From contig NZ_KB892741.1 of assembly GCF_000373925.1 (NCBI RefSeq), positions 17,763-81,762 on the forward strand: DNA of 64,000 nt. Direction: 5' to 3'. A program made the position numbers and the translations under genes. This DNA is from Actinopolymorpha alba DSM 45243 (lineage in GTDB: Bacteria; Actinomycetota; Actinomycetes; Propionibacteriales; Actinopolymorphaceae). Below, piece by piece: positions 57,605 to 64,000 of this stretch. A model generated the notes under the pieces. That model ran no database searches, was not told the origin of the DNA, and saw only the letters and a list, made by a program, of their open reading frames with translations. Numbering within the stretch: the first letter of the stretch is position 1; the number at the start of each line of letters is the position of its first letter.

Positions 57605-59230
57605 GTGAATGCCCCCGTGACGCCCCCAGCGAAGGTGACGGCGCGCAAGCCCGTCGTCCTCATCGCCGAAGAACTCTCCGCCGCCACCATCGAGGCGCTC
57701 GGACCCGACTTCGAGATCCGTACGTGCGACGGTGCCGACCGGGCCGATCTCCTCGCGGCCATCACCGATGTCGCCGCGCTCCTCGTCCGGAGCGCGACCA
57801 AGGTCGACGCCGAGGCGCTGGCGGCCGCACGGCAGCTCAAGGTTGTCGCCCGGGCCGGCGTGGGGCTGGACAATGTCGACGTCAAGGCAGCGACGCAGGC
57901 CGGCGTGATGGTGGTCAACGCCCCGCAGTCCAACGTCGTCTCGGCTGCCGAGCACGCGATCGGCCTGCTCCTCGCGGTCGCCCGGCACATTCCCGCCGCC
58001 GACGCGTCCTTGCGCGCGGGGGAGTGGAAGCGGAGCAGGTTCACCGGCGTGGAGCTGTCTGGCAAGACGCTCGGCGTGCTCGGCCTCGGCCGGATCGGGG
58101 TCCTGGTGGCACAGCGGCTGGCGGCGTTCGGCATGAACGTCGTGGCCTACGATCCCTACGTCCAGCCCGGCCGAGCGGCACAGATGGGGGTCCGCCTCGT
58201 CCCGCTCGACGAACTCCTCACCGCCAGCGACGTGATCACCGTCCATTTGCCCAAAACCCCAGAAACATTGGGGATTCTCGGTGAGGCCGAGCTCGGCAAG
58301 GTCAAGCCGGGCATGATCATCATCAACGCGGCCCGTGGCGGAATCATCGACGAACACGCGTTGTACGTCGCACTCAAGGAAGGCCAGGTCGCGGCCGCGG
58401 GCATCGACGTGTTCGTGAGCGAGCCCTGCATCGACTCGGCACTGTTCGAGCTCGACAACGTGGTCGTGACTCCGCACCTTGGCGCGAGCACGCAGGAGGC
58501 GCAGGAGAAGGCCGGCATCTCGGTCGCGAAGTCCGTACGCCTTGCCCTGGCAGGGGAGTTGGTGCCCGACGCGGTCAACGTCCAGGGTGGCGTGATCGCC
58601 GAGGACGTCCGGCCCGGCATACCGCTGGCCGAGAAGCTGGGGCGGATCTTTACCGCGCTGGCCGGCGAGGTAGCGCTCCAGATGGACGTGGAGGTACGCG
58701 GCGAGATCACCGACTATGACGTCAAGGTGCTCGAACTCGCTGCCCTCAAAGGCGCCTTCGGTGCCGTGGTCGAAGACCAGGTCTCCTATGTCAACGTCCC
58801 CTTGCTCGCCGCCGAGCGCGGGCTCGAGGTGCGGCTCCTCACCGATCCCGACAGCCCGGATTTCCGCAACCTGGTCACGTTGCGCGGCACCCTCGCCGAC
58901 GGCCGCCAGATCTCGGTGGGCGGCACGCTGGTGGGCCCGAAGCATGTCGAACGCCTTGTGGAGGTGGAGGGTTTCGACATCGAGATCGAGTTGACCGAAC
59001 ACATGGCCGTCCTGAAGTACGTCGACCGTCCCGGCATCGTCGGTGTGATGGGCCGCATCCTCGGTGAGGCGGGCATCAACATCGCGGGGATGCAGGTGAG
59101 CCGTGACCGTCGCGGTGGCAAGGCACTGGTGGCGATGACGGTCGACTCGGCGATCCCGCAGGCCGCGCTGGACGAGATCGCCCGGGCGATCGACGCCGAG
59201 GGAGCCCGCGCCATCGACCTCGTCGACTAG
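57605..59230 (+). CDS. serA: D-3-phosphoglycerate dehydrogenase
   Basis: 541 residues from the GTG at 57605 (GGAAGG upstream). First step of serine synthesis. Domain order: substrate-binding half, NAD domain (LGVLGLGRIGVLVAQRL), catalytic Arg in NAARGGIIDEHAL and His in VVTPHLGASTQEAQ, then an intervening (ASB) domain from about 320 and a C-terminal ACT domain (VDRPGIVGVMGRILGEAGINIAGMQV). This long form with ASB plus ACT is the type found in mycobacteria, where serine feeds back. Confidence 0.97.
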   Translation: MNAPVTPPAKVTARKPVVLIAEELSAATIEALGPDFEIRTCDGADRADLLAAITDVAALLVRSATKVDAEALAAARQLKVVARAGVGLDNVDVKAATQAGVMVVNAPQSNVVSAAEHAIGLLLAVARHIPAADASLRAGEWKRSRFTGVELSGKTLGVLGLGRIGVLVAQRLAAFGMNVVAYDPYVQPGRAAQMGVRLVPLDELLTASDVITVHLPKTPETLGILGEAELGKVKPGMIIINAARGGIIDEHALYVALKEGQVAAAGIDVFVSEPCIDSALFELDNVVVTPHLGASTQEAQEKAGISVAKSVRLALAGELVPDAVNVQGGVIAEDVRPGIPLAEKLGRIFTALAGEVALQMDVEVRGEITDYDVKVLELAALKGAFGAVVEDQVSYVNVPLLAAERGLEVRLLTDPDSPDFRNLVTLRGTLADGRQISVGGTLVGPKHVERLVEVEGFDIEIELTEHMAVLKYVDRPGIVGVMGRILGEAGINIAGMQVSRDRRGGKALVAMTVDSAIPQAALDEIARAIDAEGARAIDLVD

Positions 59231-59267
59231 GACGTACGTACGCCGCCGTACGCCGCTGCCGGTGTCG

Positions 59268-59834
59268 CTAGGTTCTGCGAGCGGTGACTGCCGTACCGGC
59301 GTCGGCGTACGTCACCGTCGCATCGCTGAATCCGTTGGCGGTAACGCTTTGCTTGATCGCGGCCATTGCCGCGTCGCTCGCCGTGGGCTGGACCGTTCCG
59401 TAGATGACGTGGAGAAGCCCACCTGGCCGGATGACGCGGCGAAGGATCGCCAACTCAGGCGTGGGATTCCTTACCCAGAAGAGATTGACGTTGATCGAGA
59501 ACGCGATGTCGAAGCCGCTCTCGGCGTCGTCCAAGGTGTCAAGCACACATTGCCGCACGTGGAGCCGGCCCGCGTCGACGTGCTGGTCGTTACGCTCGGC
59601 GGTGCGCTGAATCGCGGTCGCTGAGCGATCGATGGCCAGAAGGTGGCCGCTGGTCAGGCGTGGACAGATCAGTTCGGCCGCGGCACCCGGACCACACCCG
59701 ATCTCGAGGACGCGCGCGTGCGGCGCGGGGTCGATGAAGTCGACCGCCCAGCGGACCCGGTCGGGGATGGCCGGGCGCGAACGCCGGCCGTTGCGGGCGC
59801 CGGCAGCGGCCGGCCGGGACGTACGGCCGGTCAT
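59268..59834 (-). CDS. Class I SAM-dependent methyltransferase
   Basis: 188 residues from ATG 59834 with AAGGAT 9-10 bases upstream. Motif I VLEIGCGPGAAAELI, then LLAIDRSATAIQRT, DIAFSINVNLFW and RPGGLLHVIYG. It is small and lacks an extra substrate domain; substrate unknown. Convergent with serA (37 bases apart). An in-frame ATG at 59936 lies inside a palindromic repeat and is unlikely. Confidence 0.82.
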   Translation of the reverse strand: MTGRTSRPAAAGARNGRRSRPAIPDRVRWAVDFIDPAPHARVLEIGCGPGAAAELICPRLTSGHLLAIDRSATAIQRTAERNDQHVDAGRLHVRQCVLDTLDDAESGFDIAFSINVNLFWVRNPTPELAILRRVIRPGGLLHVIYGTVQPTASDAAMAAIKQSVTANGFSDATVTYADAGTAVTARRT

Positions 59835-59913
59835 GAGCGCGGATCCTTTCCGGACACAGACGTATTTTCGTACATGTCTGCGGATGGGCAACTCCGCCGG
59901 CGGCGACGACCGC

Positions 59914-59937
59914 AATGACCATGTATACGTGATCATT
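59914..59937. repeat. CATGTATACGTG palindrome (family C, copy 6)
   Basis: 24 bases centred on GTATAC (AATGACCATGTA then TACGTGATCATT), between two minus-strand methyltransferase genes. Confidence 0.9.
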
Positions 59938-59991
59938 ACGTGCGGCCCGGGAGCCGCCGGCGGAGGCGAAGGGGCAGGGCTTGGGTGGACC

Positions 59992-60558
59992 TCAGCGACG
60001 CGTGGCGATCAGGACGCTCGCATCGGAGGCCACCATCACCTCGACGGTGCTGAACCTCGAATCGGTCAGCCACTGCTGGCGTACCGTGTCAACCCGGCCT
60101 TGATACATCGGCGGCCAGGTGGCGCAGGGGGTGAAGTCGTCGAGTACGACGAAGCCGCCGGGCTCGACCAGGTCGGCAGCCATGTCGGGCCCCGCGCGCT
60201 TGGCCTCGCGAACATCGAGGAACAGCAGTGAGAACGGCGCTTCCGGCGCAAGATCCTTCCAGTCCGCTTCGAGGACGCTCACGGTCTCATCGCCGGCGAA
60301 GATCTCGCGCACGGCCTCGACCAGGCCCGCGTCGTGCTCGGCGGTGAGCAGGTGGGCGCCCGCGCGCATCCCGCTGCGCAGCCAGGCCGAACCCACGCCA
60401 CAGCCGGTGCCCAACTCCGCGAGTGTGCCGGTACGCGAAGTCGCCAGGCTCGCGAGGAGCCAGCCGGTCTCGTTACGGCAGGACGACACGAAGCCGCGCC
60501 GGCGGGAGAGTTCGTGCGCCCGAGCCACGATGCCCGGAACGTGCGGCAACGCGCTCAT
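59992..60558 (-). CDS. O-methyltransferase-like SAM-dependent methyltransferase
   Basis: 188 residues from ATG 60558 (GCGAGGA upstream), beginning SALPHVPGIVARAHELSRRRGF. Motif I LAELGTGCGVGSAWL, VLEADWKDL, FSLLFLDVREAK and GGFVVLDDFTP fit the O-methyltransferase 3-like group. The substrate is unknown. The start region (60554-60587) is copied almost exactly at 60634-60667, which creates a spurious longer frame. Confidence 0.8.
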   Translation of the reverse strand: MSALPHVPGIVARAHELSRRRGFVSSCRNETGWLLASLATSRTGTLAELGTGCGVGSAWLRSGMRAGAHLLTAEHDAGLVEAVREIFAGDETVSVLEADWKDLAPEAPFSLLFLDVREAKRAGPDMAADLVEPGGFVVLDDFTPCATWPPMYQGRVDTVRQQWLTDSRFSTVEVMVASDASVLIATRR

Positions 60559-60667
60559 GCACGTCCTCGCTTCGCTCCGGGCGCGCATGAGGCACTCGAG
60601 GCGCTGTGCTTGATGATTCGCTCGCTGCGCTCCCTCATGCACGTCCTCGCTTGGCTCCGGGCGTGCA
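60554..60667. repeat. 34-bp direct repeat around a methyltransferase start
   Basis: CTCATGCACGTCCTCGCTT... occurs at 60554-60587 and 60634-60667 with two mismatches. The left copy contains the start codon and ribosome site of the methyltransferase gene. Confidence 0.85.
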
Positions 60668-60978
60668 AGCGCGTCGGCAGGTGGTGCCGGGATGGCTGCG
60701 GAGAATCCTTCGTTCGCGGGGTTCGGTCATCTGGTCAGGGTGTCAGAGCGGCGCCGAACGGCGGTCGACGTCTCGTTATCCGAGAAGTTCCCCCGATTGG
60801 CGAGACAACTGCTTGGACGTCCAACTATTCTCGGCGGGGTCATGAGGTTCGTACTCATTCTTCGCTGCCGCGGCGGGGCTCGCTGACATGCAGGGCCGGC
60901 CACCCGTCGCGGAGTTCGCGTTTGCTGGCCCGAGCTTCCTCGATGATCTCGAGACCCGTTCCCATGAAGGAGAATCTC
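60668..60978. other. Non-coding stretch upstream of a small ORF
   Basis: About 310 bases in which I see no supported gene, terminator or operator. Confidence 0.4.
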
Positions 60979-61125
60979 ATGACCGAAGCGCAACGCCTGG
61001 CTTATCGAGCCCTGCAGGAATCCCTTGACAGGCGCGACAACGGCGGCCGGTCGGGCCAGCTGCTGGAATGGTCAACCGGACCGGATGACCGCGACACACC
61101 ACCGCAACCCGCCACGGGGCGCTAG
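60979..61125 (+). CDS. Small hypothetical protein (48 residues)
   Basis: ATG at 60979 with GAAGGAGA 6 bases upstream, an ideal ribosome site. The product MTEAQRLAYRALQESLDRRD continues hydrophilic, with a predicted N-terminal helix and a disordered Pro/Asp-rich tail ending ATGR. No domain is recognised and there is no signal peptide. The ribosome site is the main support. Confidence 0.5.
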   Translation: MTEAQRLAYRALQESLDRRDNGGRSGQLLEWSTGPDDRDTPPQPATGR

Positions 61126-61258
61126 CCACGGGGCGTTAGGTCCGTACGCCAATCCCGGACGATCCCGGCTGTTTCCGGGCCGCCTCGCAGGCCTCTCCGA
61201 ACTGCCCATATATCGAGACCGATGTGTCGAGATGTGAAACGACGAGTACGGTGACCGC

Positions 61259-62314
61259 ATGGCGCAGAGCATCCGGCTGGCGGTGATTCCCGGCGACTAC
61301 ATCGGTCCCGAGGTCACCGCGGAGGCACTGAAGGTCCTCGAGGCCGTCGTGCCCGCTTACGACATCAAGATCGAGTCGACCCACTACGACCTCGGTGCGC
61401 AGCGTTATCTCGCGACCGGCGAGGTCCTTCCTGACTCCGTGCTCGCGGAGCTTCGCGGTCACGACGCGATCCTCCTCGGCGCGGTGGGCGGACGCCCGGG
61501 TGATCCCAACCTTCCCTCGGGCATCCTCGAGCGCGGGCTGCTCCTGCGACTGCGCTTCGAGCTCGACCATTACGTCAACCTCCGCCCGGCCCGGAGCTTC
61601 CCCGGCGTTCCGACCCCGCTCGCGAGCGACGCCCCGATCGACTTCGTGGTCGTGCGGGAAGGCACCGAGGGGCTGTACGTCGGCAACGGCGGCACGGTCC
61701 GCAAGGGCACCCCACACGAGCTCGCCACCGAGGTGAGTATCAACACCGCCTACGGTGTCGAGCGGGTGGTGCGCGACGCGTTCCGTCGGGCGCAGGCCCG
61801 GCGCAAGAAGCTCACCCTCGTTCACAAGACCAACGTCCTCGTGCACGCCGGTGGTGTCTGGTCGCGGATCGTGGCCGAGGTGGCGCCGGAGTTCCCGGAC
61901 GTCACGGTTGACTACCTGCACGTCGACGCGGCGACGATCTTCCTCGTCACCCAGCCCGAGCGCTTCGACGTGATCGTCACCGACAACCTCTTCGGCGACA
62001 TCCTGACCGACCTGGCCGCCGCCGTGACGGGTGGGATCGGCCTGGCCGCCAGCGGCAACGTCAACCCCGACCGGACCGCTCCGTCGATGTTCGAGCCGGT
62101 ACACGGGTCGGCGCCCGACATCGCCGGCCAGGGCAAGGCCGACCCGACCGCGGCGATCCTGTCGGCTGGCCTGCTCCTCGACCACCTCGGTGAGCCGGGC
62201 GCGGCGCGCCGGGTTGAGGATGCCGTCACCGCCGACATCGCGACGCGCGCGTCCGCTCCTGCGCGCACCACCACCGAGATCGGCGACGCCATCGCCACCC
62301 GAGTAGCTGACTAG
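61259..62314 (+). CDS. leuB: 3-isopropylmalate dehydrogenase
   Basis: 351 residues. NAD-dependent oxidative decarboxylation of 3-isopropylmalate in leucine synthesis. Seen: [60 protein letters not shown], the Mg-binding [10 protein letters not shown] and the NAD site [18 protein letters not shown]. The actinobacterial short form lacks long inserts. No ribosome site, but TACGGT lies exactly 6 bases before the ATG, so it is probably leaderless. The stop TAG is also the first bases of a MITE-like inverted repeat. Confidence 0.97.
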   Translation: MAQSIRLAVIPGDYIGPEVTAEALKVLEAVVPAYDIKIESTHYDLGAQRYLATGEVLPDSVLAELRGHDAILLGAVGGRPGDPNLPSGILERGLLLRLRFELDHYVNLRPARSFPGVPTPLASDAPIDFVVVREGTEGLYVGNGGTVRKGTPHELATEVSINTAYGVERVVRDAFRRAQARRKKLTLVHKTNVLVHAGGVWSRIVAEVAPEFPDVTVDYLHVDAATIFLVTQPERFDVIVTDNLFGDILTDLAAAVTGGIGLAASGNVNPDRTAPSMFEPVHGSAPDIAGQGKADPTAAILSAGLLLDHLGEPGAARRVEDAVTADIATRASAPARTTTEIGDAIATRVAD

Positions 62315-62476
62315 GGTCTGTCTGGAAGTGCCGGGCCGGCTCGCGACGTCCCGCATCCAACCTGGCTGCGTTCTCGTCGTCGCCAATAGAACACCGCTAT
62401 TGGCTCCTCCTCGGCCTTGCCAGCTGGGCGCGGTTACGCCGCTCGCTGATCGACCCAGCACCACCAGACAGACCCT
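62313..62476. mobile_element. MITE-like element with 13-bp terminal inverted repeats
   Basis: AGGGTCTGTCTGG (62313-62325) is exactly complementary to 62464-62476; the 164-bp interval is non-coding and has an internal hairpin GCCAATAG/CTATTGGC (62382-62404). No target-site duplication is evident. It abuts the leuB stop codon. The ends resemble IS5-group termini, from memory only. Confidence 0.6.
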
Positions 62477-62504
62477 GCCTTCGAAGCTCACCCCTTCGAA
62501 GGCC

Positions 62505-62532
62505 GACGCCGCCCACACTCGTGGGCGGCGTC
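62505..62532 (+). terminator. Terminator between leuB and ilvE
   Basis: GACGCCGCCCAC-actc-GTGGGCGGCGTC, a perfect 12-bp stem followed by CTTTAT. It lies beyond the MITE-like element and probably ends leuB transcription. Confidence 0.85.
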
Positions 62533-62586
62533 CTTTATGTGTCTCTCGTCTGGCTCTCGCAGGAAGTTCCGTGAACGATGCGCGCT

Positions 62587-63681
62587 ATGACCGCACAGTT
62601 GGAGTTCACCCATCGCCCGGCGCAGTCACCGACACCGGTCGCCCGCCGGCAGGAGATCCTGGCGGACGCGGTATTCGGGCGCCACTTCACTGACCACATG
62701 GTCACCGCGACCTGGACACCGGATCGCGGCTGGTATGACGGTGCGGTCGTGCCGTACGGCCCCCTGAACCTCGACCCCGCAGCTGCGGTCCTCCACTTCG
62801 GGCAGGAGATTCTCGAAGGGCTGAAGGCGTACCGTCACGCTGATGGATCGATCTGGATGTTCCGCCCGGACGCCAACGCGGCTCGGTTCGCCCGGTCCGC
62901 ACGCCGGCTGGCACTGCCCGAGTTGGCGGTCGAGGACTTCGTGGCCGCGCTGGACAGGTTGGTACGGATTGACCGCGACTGGGTGCCATCCGGCGAGGGG
63001 CGGAGTCTGTACCTCCGGCCGTTCATGTTCGCTTCGGAGGGCTACCTCCAGGTCCGGGCGGCGCGGCACGTGACGTTCGGCGTGATCGCCTCGCCGGCCG
63101 CCTCGTACTTCGGGGGCCAGGCCGCCCGACCGGTCACCCTCTGGTTGTCCGAGGAGTACACCCGCGCGGCGGCCGGCGGCACGGGAGCGGCGAAGTGCGG
63201 CGGCAACTACGCGGCCAGTCTGATCGCGCAGCGCGAGGCGATCGAGAACGGCTGCGACCAGGTGGCGTTCCTCGATTCGGTCGAAGGTCGATGGGTCGAG
63301 GAAAGCGGCAGTATGAACCTCTTTGTCGTGTACGACGACGGGCGGATCGTCACCCCGGAGCTCACCGGCACCATTCTGGAAGGGATCACCCGCGACTCGA
63401 TCCTCACGCTGGCGTCCGAGTGGGGGTACGCGGTCGAGGAACGCCGGCTCGACGTCAACGAATGGCGGACCGGCCTGGCCAGCGGCCAGATCCCGGAGGT
63501 GTTCGCGTGTGGCACCGCCGCGGTCGTCACTCCGATCGGGATGCTCAGGTGGCGGGGCGGCCAGCTGCGCGTCGGCCACGGGGACGCCGGGCCCGTGACC
63601 GCCCGTATTCGCCGCCACCTGCTCGACCTACAGGAAGGGCGGACGCCCGACACCCGCGGCTGGCTCCACCGGGTCTGCTGA
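62587..63681 (+). CDS. ilvE: Branched-chain amino acid aminotransferase
   Basis: 364 residues from ATG 62587, chosen because the next paralogue aligns from the same MTA start. Class IV PLP aminotransferase for the last step to Val, Leu and Ile: YGPLNLDPAAAVLHFGQEILEGLKAYRHADGSI, LYLRPFMFA, PLP lysine K203 in TGAAKCGGNYAASL, EESGSMNLFVV and CGTAAVVTPIG. No strong ribosome site. A second, very similar gene follows 88 bases downstream. Confidence 0.96.
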   Translation: MTAQLEFTHRPAQSPTPVARRQEILADAVFGRHFTDHMVTATWTPDRGWYDGAVVPYGPLNLDPAAAVLHFGQEILEGLKAYRHADGSIWMFRPDANAARFARSARRLALPELAVEDFVAALDRLVRIDRDWVPSGEGRSLYLRPFMFASEGYLQVRAARHVTFGVIASPAASYFGGQAARPVTLWLSEEYTRAAAGGTGAAKCGGNYAASLIAQREAIENGCDQVAFLDSVEGRWVEESGSMNLFVVYDDGRIVTPELTGTILEGITRDSILTLASEWGYAVEERRLDVNEWRTGLASGQIPEVFACGTAAVVTPIGMLRWRGGQLRVGHGDAGPVTARIRRHLLDLQEGRTPDTRGWLHRVC

Positions 63682-63769
63682 CGATGTCTGTTACCCCCAC
63701 CTTTCCCGCCCCTCAGTCCCGCCTTCCTCTACGCTCCTCCGCAGATTGATGATTGGGTACGGTGCAGCC

Positions 63770-64000
63770 ATGACCGCAAGCCTCGAGATTCGCCGCCAGC
63801 TCACGGAGTCGCCGGTGCCGGCCGAGCGCCGGGCAGAGATCCTCGCAAACCCCGGATTCGGACGGTTCTTCACCGACCACATGGTCACCGTGACGTGGAC
63901 CCCCGAGCGGGGGTGGCACGACGGCGTACTCCGTCCGTATGGCCCGCTCTCCCTCGACCCGGCGACGGCGGTCCTCCACTACGCGCAGGAGATCTTCGAG
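63770..64000 (+). CDS. Second branched-chain aminotransferase-like gene, cut by the window edge
   Basis: 77 codons seen. MTASLEIRRQLTESPVPAER and later FFTDHMVTVTWTPERGWHDG, then YGPLSLDPATAVLHYAQEIFE, align closely with residues 1-77 of the preceding ilvE product. It is therefore a tandem paralogue. The catalytic lysine lies beyond the edge. The ATG has TACGGT exactly 6 bases upstream and no ribosome site, like leuB. Confidence 0.9.
   Translation, partial: MTASLEIRRQLTESPVPAERRAEILANPGFGRFFTDHMVTVTWTPERGWHDGVLRPYGPLSLDPATAVLHYAQEIFE

Noticed and set aside
60692-60886. 64-codon frame starting MAAENPSF
   Set aside because: No ribosome site and no recognisable domain. Too little support to list as a gene.

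Overview
High-GC actinobacterial chromosome, most likely Propionibacteriales (Nocardioidaceae/Kribbellaceae/Actinopolymorphaceae-like). This rests on gene content, not on a search. The supporting genes are a mycothiol-dependent formaldehyde dehydrogenase (MscR), a TIGR03086 mycothiol-type protein, GatCAB amidotransferase, a DUF222/HNH (13E12-type) protein, a DUF3558 lipoprotein, an MMPL-like protein, many GTG/TTG starts and apparently leaderless promoters. No rRNA, tRNA, transposase, phage gene or CRISPR array was seen.

Layout. 1-4 kb: edge-truncated DUF222 protein, then panB and a DUF2520-PanC fusion (pantothenate) on the minus strand. 4-11.8 kb: alpha/beta hydrolase, SMP-30 lactonase, the mscR/MBL formaldehyde pair, enoyl-CoA hydratase, methyltransferase, cold-shock protein, acyltransferase. 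11.8-16 kb: BlaI-like repressor, two paralogous secreted M23 peptidases, and about 1.3 kb of non-coding DNA packed with fold-back repeats. 16-24 kb: MFS transporter, small membrane protein, methyltransferase, reduced MMPL-like protein, DUF3558 lipoprotein, TIM-barrel isomerase, etfBA. 24.6-30.2 kb: UDP-glucose dehydrogenase, the wreck of a thiamin-salvage cluster (ThiM/ThiD chimera plus tenA remnant), cysteine desulfurase-mnmA (tRNA 2-thiouridine) and a MetE-like protein. 30.3-35.2 kb: an accessory island with an M20 peptidase divergent from a SIS-domain protein, an N-acylamino-acid-racemase-like enolase and a D-aminoacylase. It lies between the MetE-like gene and ligA. 35.4-45.5 kb: ligA, a divergent TIGR03086/MarR pair, a frameshifted GntR gene, ACT protein, gatCAB, GNAT. 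45.8-51.3 kb: tandem PQQ-type sugar dehydrogenase lipoproteins, NUDIX, D-2-hydroxyacid dehydrogenase, GT87 mannosyltransferase-like protein. 51.4-64 kb: branched-chain amino-acid and serine biosynthesis (ilvD, ilvB-ilvN-ilvC, serA, leuB, ilvE and a second ilvE-like gene cut by the window edge), with two methyltransferases.

How the genes work together. The right third is a nearly complete valine/isoleucine pathway (IlvBN, IlvC, IlvD, IlvE) plus LeuB and SerA. ilvB is preceded by a 13-codon leader peptide carrying a Leu-Ile-Leu-Val-Leu run and by a terminator, the signature of transcription attenuation. KPHMT (PanB) uses 2-ketoisovalerate, so the pantothenate genes drain the same pathway. The 30-35 kb island can be read as a route that converts N-acyl-D-amino acids to free L- or D-amino acids.

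Most unusual content. (1) The in-frame ThiM/ThiD deletion chimera with a broken tenA. (2) The N-acyl-amino-acid island with two ATACG-TTC-CGTAT operators and a SIS regulator lacking its DNA-binding domain. (3) Several families of perfect intergenic palindromes and fold-backs (arms up to 31 bp; one 36-bp perfect palindrome). (4) A 164-bp MITE-like element abutting the leuB stop codon. (5) An MMPL-like protein lacking both proton-relay aspartates. Nothing here is convincingly a wholly new system; the repeat families and the island deserve most attention.
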